DNA of 64,000 nucleotides from Paenibacillus albiflavus (GTDB lineage: Bacteria > Bacillota > Bacilli > Paenibacillales > NBRC-103111). The DNA lies in the NCBI RefSeq assembly GCF_004344915.1, contig NZ_SKFG01000003.1, positions 167,153 through 231,152 on the forward strand, in the 5' to 3' direction. Made by a program: the position numbers and the translations under genes. Shown here piece by piece: positions 17,795 to 24,931 of this stretch. The first letter of the stretch is position 1; each line of letters begins with the position of its first letter. The notes under the pieces are model-generated. The model was not told the origin of the DNA. It did no database searches and saw nothing but the letters and a program-made list of their open reading frames with translations.

Positions 17795-17989
17795 CAAATG
17801 TTCTCCCCCATTTTGTTTACGGATAACTACCTAAATTTAGTCAGTCAATTTCATTTTAACAAACTGGCTTTAATTTTTCACTTAAAATACACCAAATGTA
17901 CCAATTATTCAGTCTCAATTCACTTGCAGAACCTTCAGAAACATACTATCATGTATAGAAGAATTCGAAAATATGGAGGGGTTTTAACA

Positions 17990-18337
17990 GTGATTATCGA
18001 AGCTACTAGCCTAAAAGGGCTTAAGAGCGAGCTATCTTACCTTGACGAAATCACATCAGAGCTAGGTTTCGTTCGTTGGCAGTGGGAATACTACCGTGCA
18101 ACTTATGATTTAAAAATTGAGGATAAATCTACAAATGCAGACTATTATCTAAGAGTGAATACTCGTGTTGAATCTGGCAAATTAGAATCTCCATACGCGG
18201 TCCTATACATAGAAGACACTTACATCGGCAAATCATCATTCCCGCATGGCTTAGACTATAACACACCAATTCCAGCTCAAGTACTCAAAATTGCTGATCA
18301 GAAACTAGCTGAACTACAACGCATGTTGACTAAATAG
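17990..18337 (+). CDS. YugN-like protein
   Basis: 115 aa. The pattern 'LSYLDEITSELGFVRWQWEY' then 'ATYDLKIED', 'YYLRVNTRV' and 'FPHGLDY' matches the YugN-like family, which has no known activity. GTG at 17990 is used because GGAGGGG lies 8 nt upstream; longer in-frame starts lack a binding site. A likely promoter is TTGCAG-N17-TATCAT just upstream (about 17931-17960). It is followed after 3 nt by ftsW. Confidence 0.8.
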   Translation: MIIEATSLKGLKSELSYLDEITSELGFVRWQWEYYRATYDLKIEDKSTNADYYLRVNTRVESGKLESPYAVLYIEDTYIGKSSFPHGLDYNTPIPAQVLKIADQKLAELQRMLTK

Positions 18338-18340
18338 TAG

Positions 18341-19498
18341 ATGAGTTCAACAACAACCCCTTTGCGCAAAGGAACACCAGATTTTCTTTTACTATTTCTG
18401 ACGTTTCTGTTGGTATGTTTTGGGCTTGTTATGATCTTTAGTGCAAGCTCCATGACGTCTGCTTACACCAATGGGGATCCATGGGGCTTTACACAAAAGC
18501 AAATCATCAGTGTCATCGTTGGCATTGTTGGCATGATCATTTGCATGAATATCCCATTAAATAAACTTAAACATCTTGTACCCGTTAGTTTTATTGGTGT
18601 TATCATCTTACTGTTTGCGGTTCTTATGTTCGGTCAAGTTGTAAATGGCGCCCGAAGCTGGTTTATGATCGCTGGATTTAGCCTGCAGCCAACGGAATTT
18701 GCTAAGCTCGGCATTATTCTCTATCTTTCTTTACTCATTACGAATAAAGATGAGAAATTCCGTACCTTCTCAAGGGGACTTGCACCTGCTCTAGTCATTG
18801 TCGCATTTATAACTGGTCTCATTTATTTACAGAATGACTTGGGCTCAGCTTTAATTCTCATTTGCTGTGCGGGGACTGTTATTTTTGCAGGAGGAGCTAA
18901 ACTTAGACATCTGGTTAGTGTAACCTTGATCCTTAGCATGCTTGCAGGCTTGTTTATTGGCGTTACGCTCATTTCTAATGCTGGACTTGATGCTAAAGAC
19001 CGTGACCACAAAGCAGGCCGAATTCTGGCCTTTCTTGAGCCTGATAAATACCAAGCTGAAGAGAGCTATCAAGTGACGCAATCACTCTATGCTTTTGGAC
19101 ATGGTGGGTTTACAGGGACAGGTTATGGACAAGGCGTGCAGAAGCTGCATTATATTCCTGAAGCACATAATGACTTCATTTTCGCTACAATAGGTGAAGA
19201 ATTTGGATTTCTAGGGTCAACCTTGTTTCTTCTCACTTACTTGCTCTTTATATGGCGGGGGATTATTGTATCTGTTCGCTGTAAAGATAAATTTGGGATG
19301 TTATCAGGTGTTGGCATTATGGGAATGATCGGCTTCCAGGCATTCGTTAACCTCGGCGGCGTTACACAGACGATCCCATTAACTGGTGTCACACTACCGT
19401 TAATTTCATATGGCGGTACCTCGATGATCGTTACGTTGACAGCTATGGGCATAGTCCTTGGACTATCGCGCAATTATAATCAAATACCTACCAAATAA
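18341..19498 (+). CDS. ftsW: SEDS-family peptidoglycan glycosyltransferase FtsW
   Basis: 385-aa polytopic membrane enzyme that polymerises lipid II at the septum. SEDS signatures are visible: 'DLGSALILICC', 'GFTGTGYGQGVQKLHYIPEA', 'HNDFIFATIGEEFGFLG', and 'TLPLISYGGTSM'. About ten membrane segments. In B. subtilis ftsW (ylaO) lies near ylaN; ylaN is also nearby here at 20276. The start follows the preceding stop by 3 nt with no good own ribosome binding site, so coupled translation is likely. RodA or SpoVE are alternative paralogues. Confidence 0.87.
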   Translation: MSSTTTPLRKGTPDFLLLFLTFLLVCFGLVMIFSASSMTSAYTNGDPWGFTQKQIISVIVGIVGMIICMNIPLNKLKHLVPVSFIGVIILLFAVLMFGQVVNGARSWFMIAGFSLQPTEFAKLGIILYLSLLITNKDEKFRTFSRGLAPALVIVAFITGLIYLQNDLGSALILICCAGTVIFAGGAKLRHLVSVTLILSMLAGLFIGVTLISNAGLDAKDRDHKAGRILAFLEPDKYQAEESYQVTQSLYAFGHGGFTGTGYGQGVQKLHYIPEAHNDFIFATIGEEFGFLGSTLFLLTYLLFIWRGIIVSVRCKDKFGMLSGVGIMGMIGFQAFVNLGGVTQTIPLTGVTLPLISYGGTSMIVTLTAMGIVLGLSRNYNQIPTK

Positions 19499-19514
19499 CG
19501 AGATTCGAATTAGC

Positions 19515-19550
19515 AGCAGCCCTTAAACCACAAACTTTGGGGCTGCTTTT
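19515..19550 (+). terminator. Intrinsic terminator after ftsW
   Basis: Stem AGCAGCCC (19515-19522) / GGGCTGCT (19540-19547) followed by TTTTG on the plus strand. Confidence 0.75.
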
Positions 19551-19563
19551 GTTATGTTCAGCC

Positions 19564-19663
19564 AAGAAAAAACGGTTTCACCGTCCTTAGAGGCGGGTGC
19601 GTTTCTTCAGGTATTACTTAGAATTTATGACACGAAAGTTATAAATTCTATAATACTAAAAAA
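19564..19663 (-). repeat. Post-terminator repeat, full copy A
   Basis: About 100 nt made of two stem-loops. The outer one has CGTTTCTT (19600-19607) facing AAGAAA..ACGG at 19564, enclosing CACCGTCC and AGGCGGGTG. The inner one has arms GGTATTA (19610-19616) / TAATACT (19651-19657) and AGAATTTAT (19620-19628) / ATAAATTCT (19641-19649). It begins exactly after the T-tract of the Asp23-gene terminator when read on the minus strand. ATGACA (19627-19632), 16 nt, then TATAAT (19649-19654) is a promoter-like array pointing toward the terminator. Confidence 0.88.
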
Positions 19664-19710
19664 GCTACCTCGCAAGTAGAAGTACCTTTTCTACTTAAGA
19701 GATAGCTTTT
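19661..19710 (-). terminator. Intrinsic terminator after the Asp23-like gene
   Basis: Stem AAAGCTACCTC / GAGATAGCTTT with an inner AGTAGAAG / CTTTTCTACTT helix, then TTTTTT on the minus strand, running into repeat copy A. Confidence 0.85.
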
Positions 19711-19745
19711 ATGTATATAACATTTTAGAATTGTGTAGCGGTCGT

Positions 19746-20126
19746 TTATTTAACGCGAAGAGATTCCTCAACCTCTTCTTCAGCAGCGAAGGAAACCCCT
19801 TCAACTTTAACGTTAACTTCAACAACAGTAAGTCCTGTCATGTTCTCTAAAGCTTCACGAACATTCTGCTGTAAGTCACGGCATACTTCATGGATTTTAG
19901 AGCCGAATTGAACAATAACTCTTAAGTCAATTGCTGCTTCGACTTGTCCAACTTCAACCGTTACGCCTTTTTGCACGTTTTTGCCTGTTAGAAGCTTAGC
20001 AAGACCTTCTGACATTCCTCCTGACATCCCTGCAATACCTGGAGTCTCCATAGCTGCTAATCCAGCGATTGTTGCTACAACATCATCTGATATACGTATA
20101 ATTCCTGATTGGCTTTGTTCAGACAT
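19746..20126 (-). CDS. Asp23/Gls24 family envelope stress protein
   Basis: 126 aa with the Asp23/Gls24 pattern: 'IIRISDDVVATIAGLAAMET', 'KGVTVEVGQVEAAIDLRVIV' and 'VCRDLQQNVREALENMTGL'. Members include YloU and YqhY of B. subtilis; some link to cell envelope homeostasis or acetyl-CoA carboxylase control. ATG at 20126 is chosen (GGGAGTG upstream) over a GTG at 20135. Single-gene unit with its own terminator and repeat copy A. Confidence 0.88.
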   Translation of the reverse strand: MSEQSQSGIIRISDDVVATIAGLAAMETPGIAGMSGGMSEGLAKLLTGKNVQKGVTVEVGQVEAAIDLRVIVQFGSKIHEVCRDLQQNVREALENMTGLTVVEVNVKVEGVSFAAEEEVEESLRVK

Positions 20127-20211
20127 TTGGACCACACTCCCTTGTAGTAGACATGCTTATATTGTAAATGATTACGCAAGGTGAAATCAAGCAATGGCTT
20201 GTATGAACTGA

Positions 20212-20240
20212 GAGTTATAAATTCTATATCACTAAAAAAA
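20212..20240 (-). repeat. Post-terminator repeat, partial copy E
   Basis: Plus strand AGTTATAAATTCTATATCACT matches the terminal half of the full repeat with two changes. It lies directly after the T-tract of the ylaN terminator. The rest of the element is absent. Confidence 0.55.
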
Positions 20241-20278
20241 CAACCCTCTCCGCAATTAAATGCGGACAAGGGATGTTA
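20234..20278 (-). terminator. Intrinsic terminator after ylaN
   Basis: Stem with inner CCGCA/TGCGG and outer CAACCCT/AGGGATG arms, then GTTTTTTT on the minus strand. The distal arm touches the ylaN stop codon. Confidence 0.8.
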
Positions 20279-20560
20279 TTTATATTTTAACGCTTCGTAT
20301 AGTACGGCAAGATTACGTTCCAAGCGGGTTAATAGCTCTCTACCTGTCGCTTCGCTAATAAGGCCTGCTCTTGTAGCAAAATCGATCTCACGAGAGAATC
20401 CATACATTTGAGTATCGAGCACTTCCTCGTATAATGGACATTGGCGTGTCGTCAAATTCTCCATTTGAACTTCGATGAGCTTCTCTATTTTATTCGCATC
20501 CTCTTGAAGAAGAAGGAGCGCCTTCTGGTTCAATCCAAGCATCACTTCTGATGAAGACAT
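20276..20560 (-). CDS. ylaN: YlaN family protein (DUF1507)
   Basis: 94 aa; the pattern '[20 protein letters not shown]', '[20 protein letters not shown]' and '[13 protein letters not shown]' is diagnostic of YlaN. In B. subtilis and S. aureus YlaN is an iron-responsive protein that binds Fur and controls its repressor activity. GGGGGAAG lies 6 nt before the ATG. The cysteine in 'RQCPLY' is visible. Monocistronic with a terminator touching its stop. Confidence 0.93.
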   Translation of the reverse strand: MSSSEVMLGLNQKALLLLQEDANKIEKLIEVQMENLTTRQCPLYEEVLDTQMYGFSREIDFATRAGLISEATGRELLTRLERNLAVLYEALKYK

Positions 20561-20663
20561 TTATTCTTCCCCCTTGTACCTTTCATCCATACTCCTATAA
20601 GCATTATATTAGTCGAAATTGCGGGAATATACAAGTTTTCCGTGCGCATCGATCTTTATTCGC

Positions 20664-20700
20664 AAAAAAGGTATTCTCAGCAGTTTGAGAATACCTTTTG
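20664..20700. terminator. Bidirectional intrinsic terminator
   Basis: 14-bp perfect stem AAAAGGTATTCTCA (20666-20679) / TGAGAATACCTTTT (20686-20699), T-rich on both sides. Ends the HPr-like gene on the minus strand. Confidence 0.88.
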
Positions 20701-20707
20701 ACGCTTG

Positions 20708-20956
20708 TTATTCTTCAACTATTTTTACATTCAAATTGTGTTTAGTAAACACATCAACCATTGCTTTCTTAGCATCTTCTGCATCTGGACCATGTACATG
20801 AAGGTCATAGGAATGTGCATCCAAAAGGGTTGTGAACAATCCCAAGATACTCTTAACATCGATATACTTATTGTCATACTGTAACACGATTGAAGATCTG
20901 AATTTGCCTGCTGTTTGTGAAATTTCTACGATCGCAGCATTATTAGCGTTTGTCAT
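20708..20956 (-). CDS. HPr-like protein lacking the phosphorylatable histidine
   Basis: 82 aa related to HPr/Crh of the phosphotransferase system. The match is clear from residue 18 on: 'KFRSSIVLQYDNKYIDVKSI' corresponds to HPr strand 2 through the Ser46 helix, with S36 at the Ser46 position. The first beta strand is missing, and alignment puts N5 where the catalytic His15 would be. It therefore cannot act as a PTS phosphocarrier but could be a Crh-like CcpA cofactor if HPr kinase recognises S36. AGGAGG lies 7 nt before the ATG. No kinase gene adjacent. Function is inferred only from alignment by eye. Confidence 0.8.
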   Translation of the reverse strand: MTNANNAAIVEISQTAGKFRSSIVLQYDNKYIDVKSILGLFTTLLDAHSYDLHVHGPDAEDAKKAMVDVFTKHNLNVKIVEE

Positions 20957-21080
20957 GGAGATACCTCCTAATTTATCTAGTTTAATATCATCACATTCTC
21001 ATGATACCTTGTTCACAATGTTACATCAAGATAAACTTTCCAAATTCCTTTAAAATATTCAGGTTTAGCCCGCTCTAGGT

Positions 21081-21761
21081 TCATGCAATGTTATTGTTCT
21101 TCTTAGGCATAAGTCTGCCCTTGAGATAATGGCCAATCAGTATTATCACAACAAAAATAGCCAGCAGGAGAAAGAAGCGACTCTTATGTTGTCTAAAGTG
21201 TATCGCATCATGTGCGATCAAGGTTTCGAGGGCAACAATCGGTAACTTACCAATCCATGTTCCTAGAAGGTAGGAGCGTACACTGATGCTGCTCACACCC
21301 GCACCAACCGAAATAGCTGAAGATGGAATAATTGGAATGAGCCTGCCGATTAGAATATAAAAAAAACCATGTTCTCCAAGCTTCTCATTAAAGCCACGGA
21401 TTACAGGGTACTTGCTTATTTGGCGATCAACCCAGCCAAAACCAAGCTTGCGAGCGACAAAGAAGGCAGTTGTTGCTCCTAGACACGCCATTACATAATT
21501 CAAAATGAGCCCCCAGGTCATGCCACAAATAGCGACGTTCGCACCTGCTAAAAGCACAAATGGGACGAACGGGAAGAAGGTTTGTAGATATACAAACAGA
21601 CTGCCTAATACGATCCCAAGAAAACCTAAGGAAATTAAATACGTTGGTATCTGCGACAAGTCAACTTCGAACAGCATCATTACAGCAGCTGCTAACAGAA
21701 TGAGTATCGCTGCTGCGATCAGCCATATTTTCGTTTGTTTAGTCAAGTTAGTAAGCTCCAT
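21081..21761 (-). CDS. TVP38/TMEM64 family membrane protein
   Basis: 226 aa, about five hydrophobic segments. The family (DedA superfamily, YdjX-Z type) is recognised by 'FPFVPFVLLAGANVAICG', 'GATTAFFVARKLG', and 'FFYILIGRLIPIIPSSAIS', which forms the re-entrant loop region. Related proteins flip or transport lipids such as undecaprenyl phosphate or phosphatidylethanolamine; the substrate here is unknown. The binding site is weak (GGCGAG). It ends 12 nt from convergent-free intergenic DNA and follows the cyclase gene by 33 bp in the same direction. Confidence 0.85.
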   Translation of the reverse strand: MELTNLTKQTKIWLIAAAILILLAAAVMMLFEVDLSQIPTYLISLGFLGIVLGSLFVYLQTFFPFVPFVLLAGANVAICGMTWGLILNYVMACLGATTAFFVARKLGFGWVDRQISKYPVIRGFNEKLGEHGFFYILIGRLIPIIPSSAISVGAGVSSISVRSYLLGTWIGKLPIVALETLIAHDAIHFRQHKSRFFLLLAIFVVIILIGHYLKGRLMPKKNNNIA

Positions 21762-21794
21762 TCACTCGCCGCTAAATCTTACATAAGAGCGACG

Positions 21795-23771
21795 TTATTC
21801 CTTAGCCGCATCCACAATAATTTGATTCTTACCGCTGTTTTTAGCCAAGTAAAGCGCCATGTCTGCACGATAGAATAAGGACTCGACACTGATATTGTCA
21901 TCTTCCCAATTCCAATCAGATACGCCGCATGAAATCGTAACTAGTGGGCTCGTTTCCTTCATGACCTTGGTTCGGATGCGATCTGCAATACGAAGCGACT
22001 GTTCTTTATTAATTTGCGGAAAATAAACCGCCAGCTCTTCCCCGCCCCATCTTGCAGCAATATCATGCTCTCGAATCGAATTTTTGATAATACTCGATAC
22101 TTGAACAAGAATCTGGTCACCGACCTGATGCCCATATGTATCATTGACACTTTTAAAATTATCAATATCAATCAAAATAAAGGAACCACAGAAATCCTTT
22201 TTCTGAGAAATATTAATTTGTTCATCAAGCACATGGCGAACATGCAAGCCCGTTAAATTATCTGTAATCACCATTCGTTTGACTTCAGAATGAAGGGATG
22301 CGTTCGTCATCGCTAGTCCAATATGCCCAGAGAGCATTTGAAGCAGCTTATAATTATCATACGAGAAGAAATTCGGTTTCTGATGAACAACCAGTATCAT
22401 CCCCATTACTTCTTCCTTAACAATGATTGGAGAAGCGATTAGCGAACGCGAATTCGTCAGTTCCATCAATCTGGATTTAACCTTAGGATTTACCCAATAG
22501 TCGGATATAATGACAGGTTCTTTGGTTGAATACATGACACCTGAGAAACCGCTATGAATAGAGCATACTTCTTGGAACATCTCCGGCAAGTTACTTGCTT
22601 GTACCGTTAATTTATCGCTATCCTTATCCTTCTGCAGGATACAGAAATATTCTGCACCAAAAATCTCCACTAATTCAGAAGAAACAAAGCCAAAAATTTC
22701 ATTTAAGCTGAGGCTCTGATTTAATCGTTGCGTTATTTCATTAATTAACCGTAGTTCATTGATAAGCATATAGGATTGCTCGTACAGCTTGGCATTCTCC
22801 AGAGAAGCTCCCCCAAAATCTGCAATCATCGAAATAAATTCAATATCACGCTGTTCGAAAAAATCTTCTTCACACTCGATAGATAGAACGCCATATACCC
22901 CCTGCTTACCTGAAAGCGGCACAGCCACCTTTATATTTGAACTAGCTGAGAGACTGCGTTCGACTACAATTTGGCCGTCCATAAATGCACGAGTGCAAGC
23001 TCGATTCTCCTTCCCTTGAAAATCAAGCGGTTTAATCAATTCATTCGAGCTCTGATAATCTTGGGACAAGAATACTTCCATTTTAACATAAGGAAATACA
23101 GCTTTCACGTTATTAACGACTTCCATTAAAACCGAATCTGTATCAATCAAAGCATGCAGCCGTTTAGCCGAGAGAATGAGCATCTCTTGTTTCTTAATAT
23201 CTCGTTCAAATGCTCTAGCAAGTTCGACTTCAACCTTCATGCTAGATTCACTAAACCAAGACAGACCAATTGTATAGAAATATAGCAAATAATCAATATC
23301 TAATTGATTCTGCTCTAAATCTCCGATAAAAGCAAATACGCCCAGCCATTCTCCACTACCGAGAAAAACTGGAATCGCTGCCATTTTATAAGTTGTATTC
23401 GTACTCTTTAAGGTAAAATCACAGCAAAGAGAAGTACGACTTGCAAAGCATTCGCTAATCGGATTTATACCGATCTCTTGATCGGCCCATGAACTTCCAA
23501 CTGGAGGGATCAATAATTCATGGCTTGGTGTTGTGCGACTGATCAATACTTTCTTATTAGAGTCAAATAGTACATAAGACCCATTAAGACTATCGAACGT
23601 AGGACCCTTCGCCGTTAACTCCGATGTCAAACACGTGCGCAGAGCTTCTATAAATTGAGTCTCGGCTTCCCAAGTTGCTGATGACAATCTCAAAACATAT
23701 GCAGTTGTATTAACTAAATCAGGACCTAATCCGAGATTATGTTGAGACAGCAGTTCGCGACATTGACTCAT
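21795..23771 (-). CDS. GAF-domain diguanylate cyclase
   Basis: 658 aa. A C-terminal GGDEF domain starts near residue 500 ('DNLTGLHVRHVLDEQI') and carries an intact active site 'GGEEL' at 576-580, so c-di-GMP synthesis is expected. An RxxD inhibitory site 'REHD' lies at 567-570, the correct five residues upstream, so product feedback is likely. The N-terminal 480 residues form about three GAF-like sensor modules (for example 'LIASPIIVKEEVMGMILVVH' near 430). No membrane segments, so it is cytosolic. ATG at 23771 has AAGGAG 7 nt upstream. The signal it senses is unknown. Confidence 0.9.
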   Translation of the reverse strand: MSQCRELLSQHNLGLGPDLVNTTAYVLRLSSATWEAETQFIEALRTCLTSELTAKGPTFDSLNGSYVLFDSNKKVLISRTTPSHELLIPPVGSSWADQEIGINPISECFASRTSLCCDFTLKSTNTTYKMAAIPVFLGSGEWLGVFAFIGDLEQNQLDIDYLLYFYTIGLSWFSESSMKVEVELARAFERDIKKQEMLILSAKRLHALIDTDSVLMEVVNNVKAVFPYVKMEVFLSQDYQSSNELIKPLDFQGKENRACTRAFMDGQIVVERSLSASSNIKVAVPLSGKQGVYGVLSIECEEDFFEQRDIEFISMIADFGGASLENAKLYEQSYMLINELRLINEITQRLNQSLSLNEIFGFVSSELVEIFGAEYFCILQKDKDSDKLTVQASNLPEMFQEVCSIHSGFSGVMYSTKEPVIISDYWVNPKVKSRLMELTNSRSLIASPIIVKEEVMGMILVVHQKPNFFSYDNYKLLQMLSGHIGLAMTNASLHSEVKRMVITDNLTGLHVRHVLDEQINISQKKDFCGSFILIDIDNFKSVNDTYGHQVGDQILVQVSSIIKNSIREHDIAARWGGEELAVYFPQINKEQSLRIADRIRTKVMKETSPLVTISCGVSDWNWEDDNISVESLFYRADMALYLAKNSGKNQIIVDAAKE

Positions 23772-23949
23772 ACCGAAACTCCTTTGCAACGTCTTTTAAA
23801 TAAATGAACTATTTCATTTAAAATGATTCTTCCTTATCTTACTATTTATTTAGGAAATATGCACTATAAAATTATTCATAAATTCTCATTGCAATTTGCC
23901 ACCGTGTAATTTTCATAAAAATTTCAAATCTAAAGCGGATAATAAAAAC

Positions 23950-23978
23950 TTGACATTATAGTATTTGTTTTATAGAAT
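23950..23978 (+). promoter_or_regulatory. Promoter of rpsD
   Basis: TTGACA (23950-23955), 17-nt spacer, TAGAAT (23973-23978). It places the transcript start near 23985, leaving a leader of about 190 nt before the rpsD ATG. Confidence 0.75.
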
Positions 23979-24018
23979 ATGAAGTCGAGTACTATCTTGA
24001 TTTCGGTGAAAAGTACCT

Positions 24019-24121
24019 GTGTCCACCCTCTCTAATTTTGTTGCTGACAAGACAGCGGCTGAAAGCTTGTCAGAGGCGATCATGTTATGAATACGCCGTA
24101 AACAAAATTAGCACAAGACAC
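24019..24121 (+). ncRNA. Structured rpsD leader, probable S4 autoregulatory RNA
   Basis: Four nested or adjacent helices are visible: GTGTC (24019-24023)/GACAC (24117-24121); TAATTTTGTT (24033-24042)/AACAAAATTA (24101-24110); CTGACAAG (24044-24051)/CTTGTCAG (24066-24073); GGCG (24075-24078)/CGCC (24094-24097). This is a multi-helix junction closed by a 10-bp stem. Firmicute rpsD leaders are known to bind S4 and repress translation, so autoregulation is the natural reading. I did not compare it with the Rfam model. Confidence 0.75.
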
Positions 24122-24175
24122 TTCGCCTCTATACAACAAAACCATCATAAAGGTGAAAAAAGGAGATTACATTTC

Positions 24176-24775
24176 ATGTCACGTTATACAGGTCCTAAAT
24201 TTAAACTAAGCCGTCGTTTGGGTATTTCCCTAAGCGGTACTGGCAAAGAATTGAAGCGCGCTTTCCCTCCAGGACAACACGGTCCTAACCAACGCAGAAA
24301 AATGAGCGAATATGGTATTCAATTACAAGAGAAGCAAAAGCTTCGTCATATGTACGGCTTGAACGAGAAGCAATTTAAAAACCTTTACGTTAAAGCTTCC
24401 AAACTACAAGGTGTATCTGGTGAGAACTTCATGATCCTGCTTGAAACACGTTTGGACAACTTAGTATTCCGTCTTGGTCTTTCCAACTCTCGTGCAGGCG
24501 CACGTCAACTTGTTTCCCACGGTCACGTAACTGTGAACGGCAAGAAAGTTGACATTGCATCTTACCTGGTATCTCCTGGTGATGTAATCAGTCTTCGTGA
24601 AAGAAGCCGTGGCATTTCTGTCGTTAAAGAAGCTCTTGCTAACCGCAACTACTTACCTGCATACGTAGAAATGAACGATGCAGCAGTAGAAGGTAAGCTT
24701 GTTCGTCTTCCTGAGCGTGCTGAATTACCACAAGAAATCAATGATAAGCTAATCATTGAGTGGTACTCACGTTAA
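24176..24775 (+). CDS. rpsD: 30S ribosomal protein S4
   Basis: 199 aa starting [21 protein letters not shown]4 nucleates 30S assembly by binding 16S rRNA. The S4 RNA-binding domain is clear ('[20 protein letters not shown]', '[13 protein letters not shown]'). AAGGAG lies about 10 nt before this ATG, so the frame open from 24038 is not used. The gene stands alone, as in Bacilli, with its own promoter, leader and terminator. It lacks the zinc-binding cysteines of C+ S4 paralogues. Confidence 0.98.
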   Translation: MSRYTGPKFKLSRRLGISLSGTGKELKRAFPPGQHGPNQRRKMSEYGIQLQEKQKLRHMYGLNEKQFKNLYVKASKLQGVSGENFMILLETRLDNLVFRLGLSNSRAGARQLVSHGHVTVNGKKVDIASYLVSPGDVISLRERSRGISVVKEALANRNYLPAYVEMNDAAVEGKLVRLPERAELPQEINDKLIIEWYSR

Positions 24776-24794
24776 TCTTTACTTTGTTAAATTT

Positions 24795-24835
24795 ACAAGC
24801 CCAAGAACGCATATGCGTCTTGGGCTTGTTTTTTT
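24795..24835 (+). terminator. Intrinsic terminator after rpsD
   Basis: Near-perfect palindrome: ACAAGCCCAAGA / TCTTGGGCTTGT with a CGCATATGCG centre, then TTTTTTTG. Directly followed by repeat copy C. Confidence 0.92.
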
Positions 24836-24930
24836 GTTATTATAGAATTTATAACATTCGTGTATATAAATTCTAAGTAATACCTTAAGAAACGCACCCG
24901 CCTTTTAGGACGGTGTAACCGTTTCTTCTG
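24836..24930 (+). repeat. Post-terminator repeat, full copy C
   Basis: Reverse-complement orientation relative to copies A and B, but the same orientation relative to its terminator (rpsD, plus strand). Reads TTATTATAGAATTTATAAC, then TAATACC, then AAGAAACG (24887-24894) / CGTTTCTT (24920-24927) around CGCACCCGCC and AGGACGGTG. It fills the whole space between the rpsD T-tract and the helD stop codon (2 nt left). Confidence 0.88.
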
Positions 24931-24931
24931 G

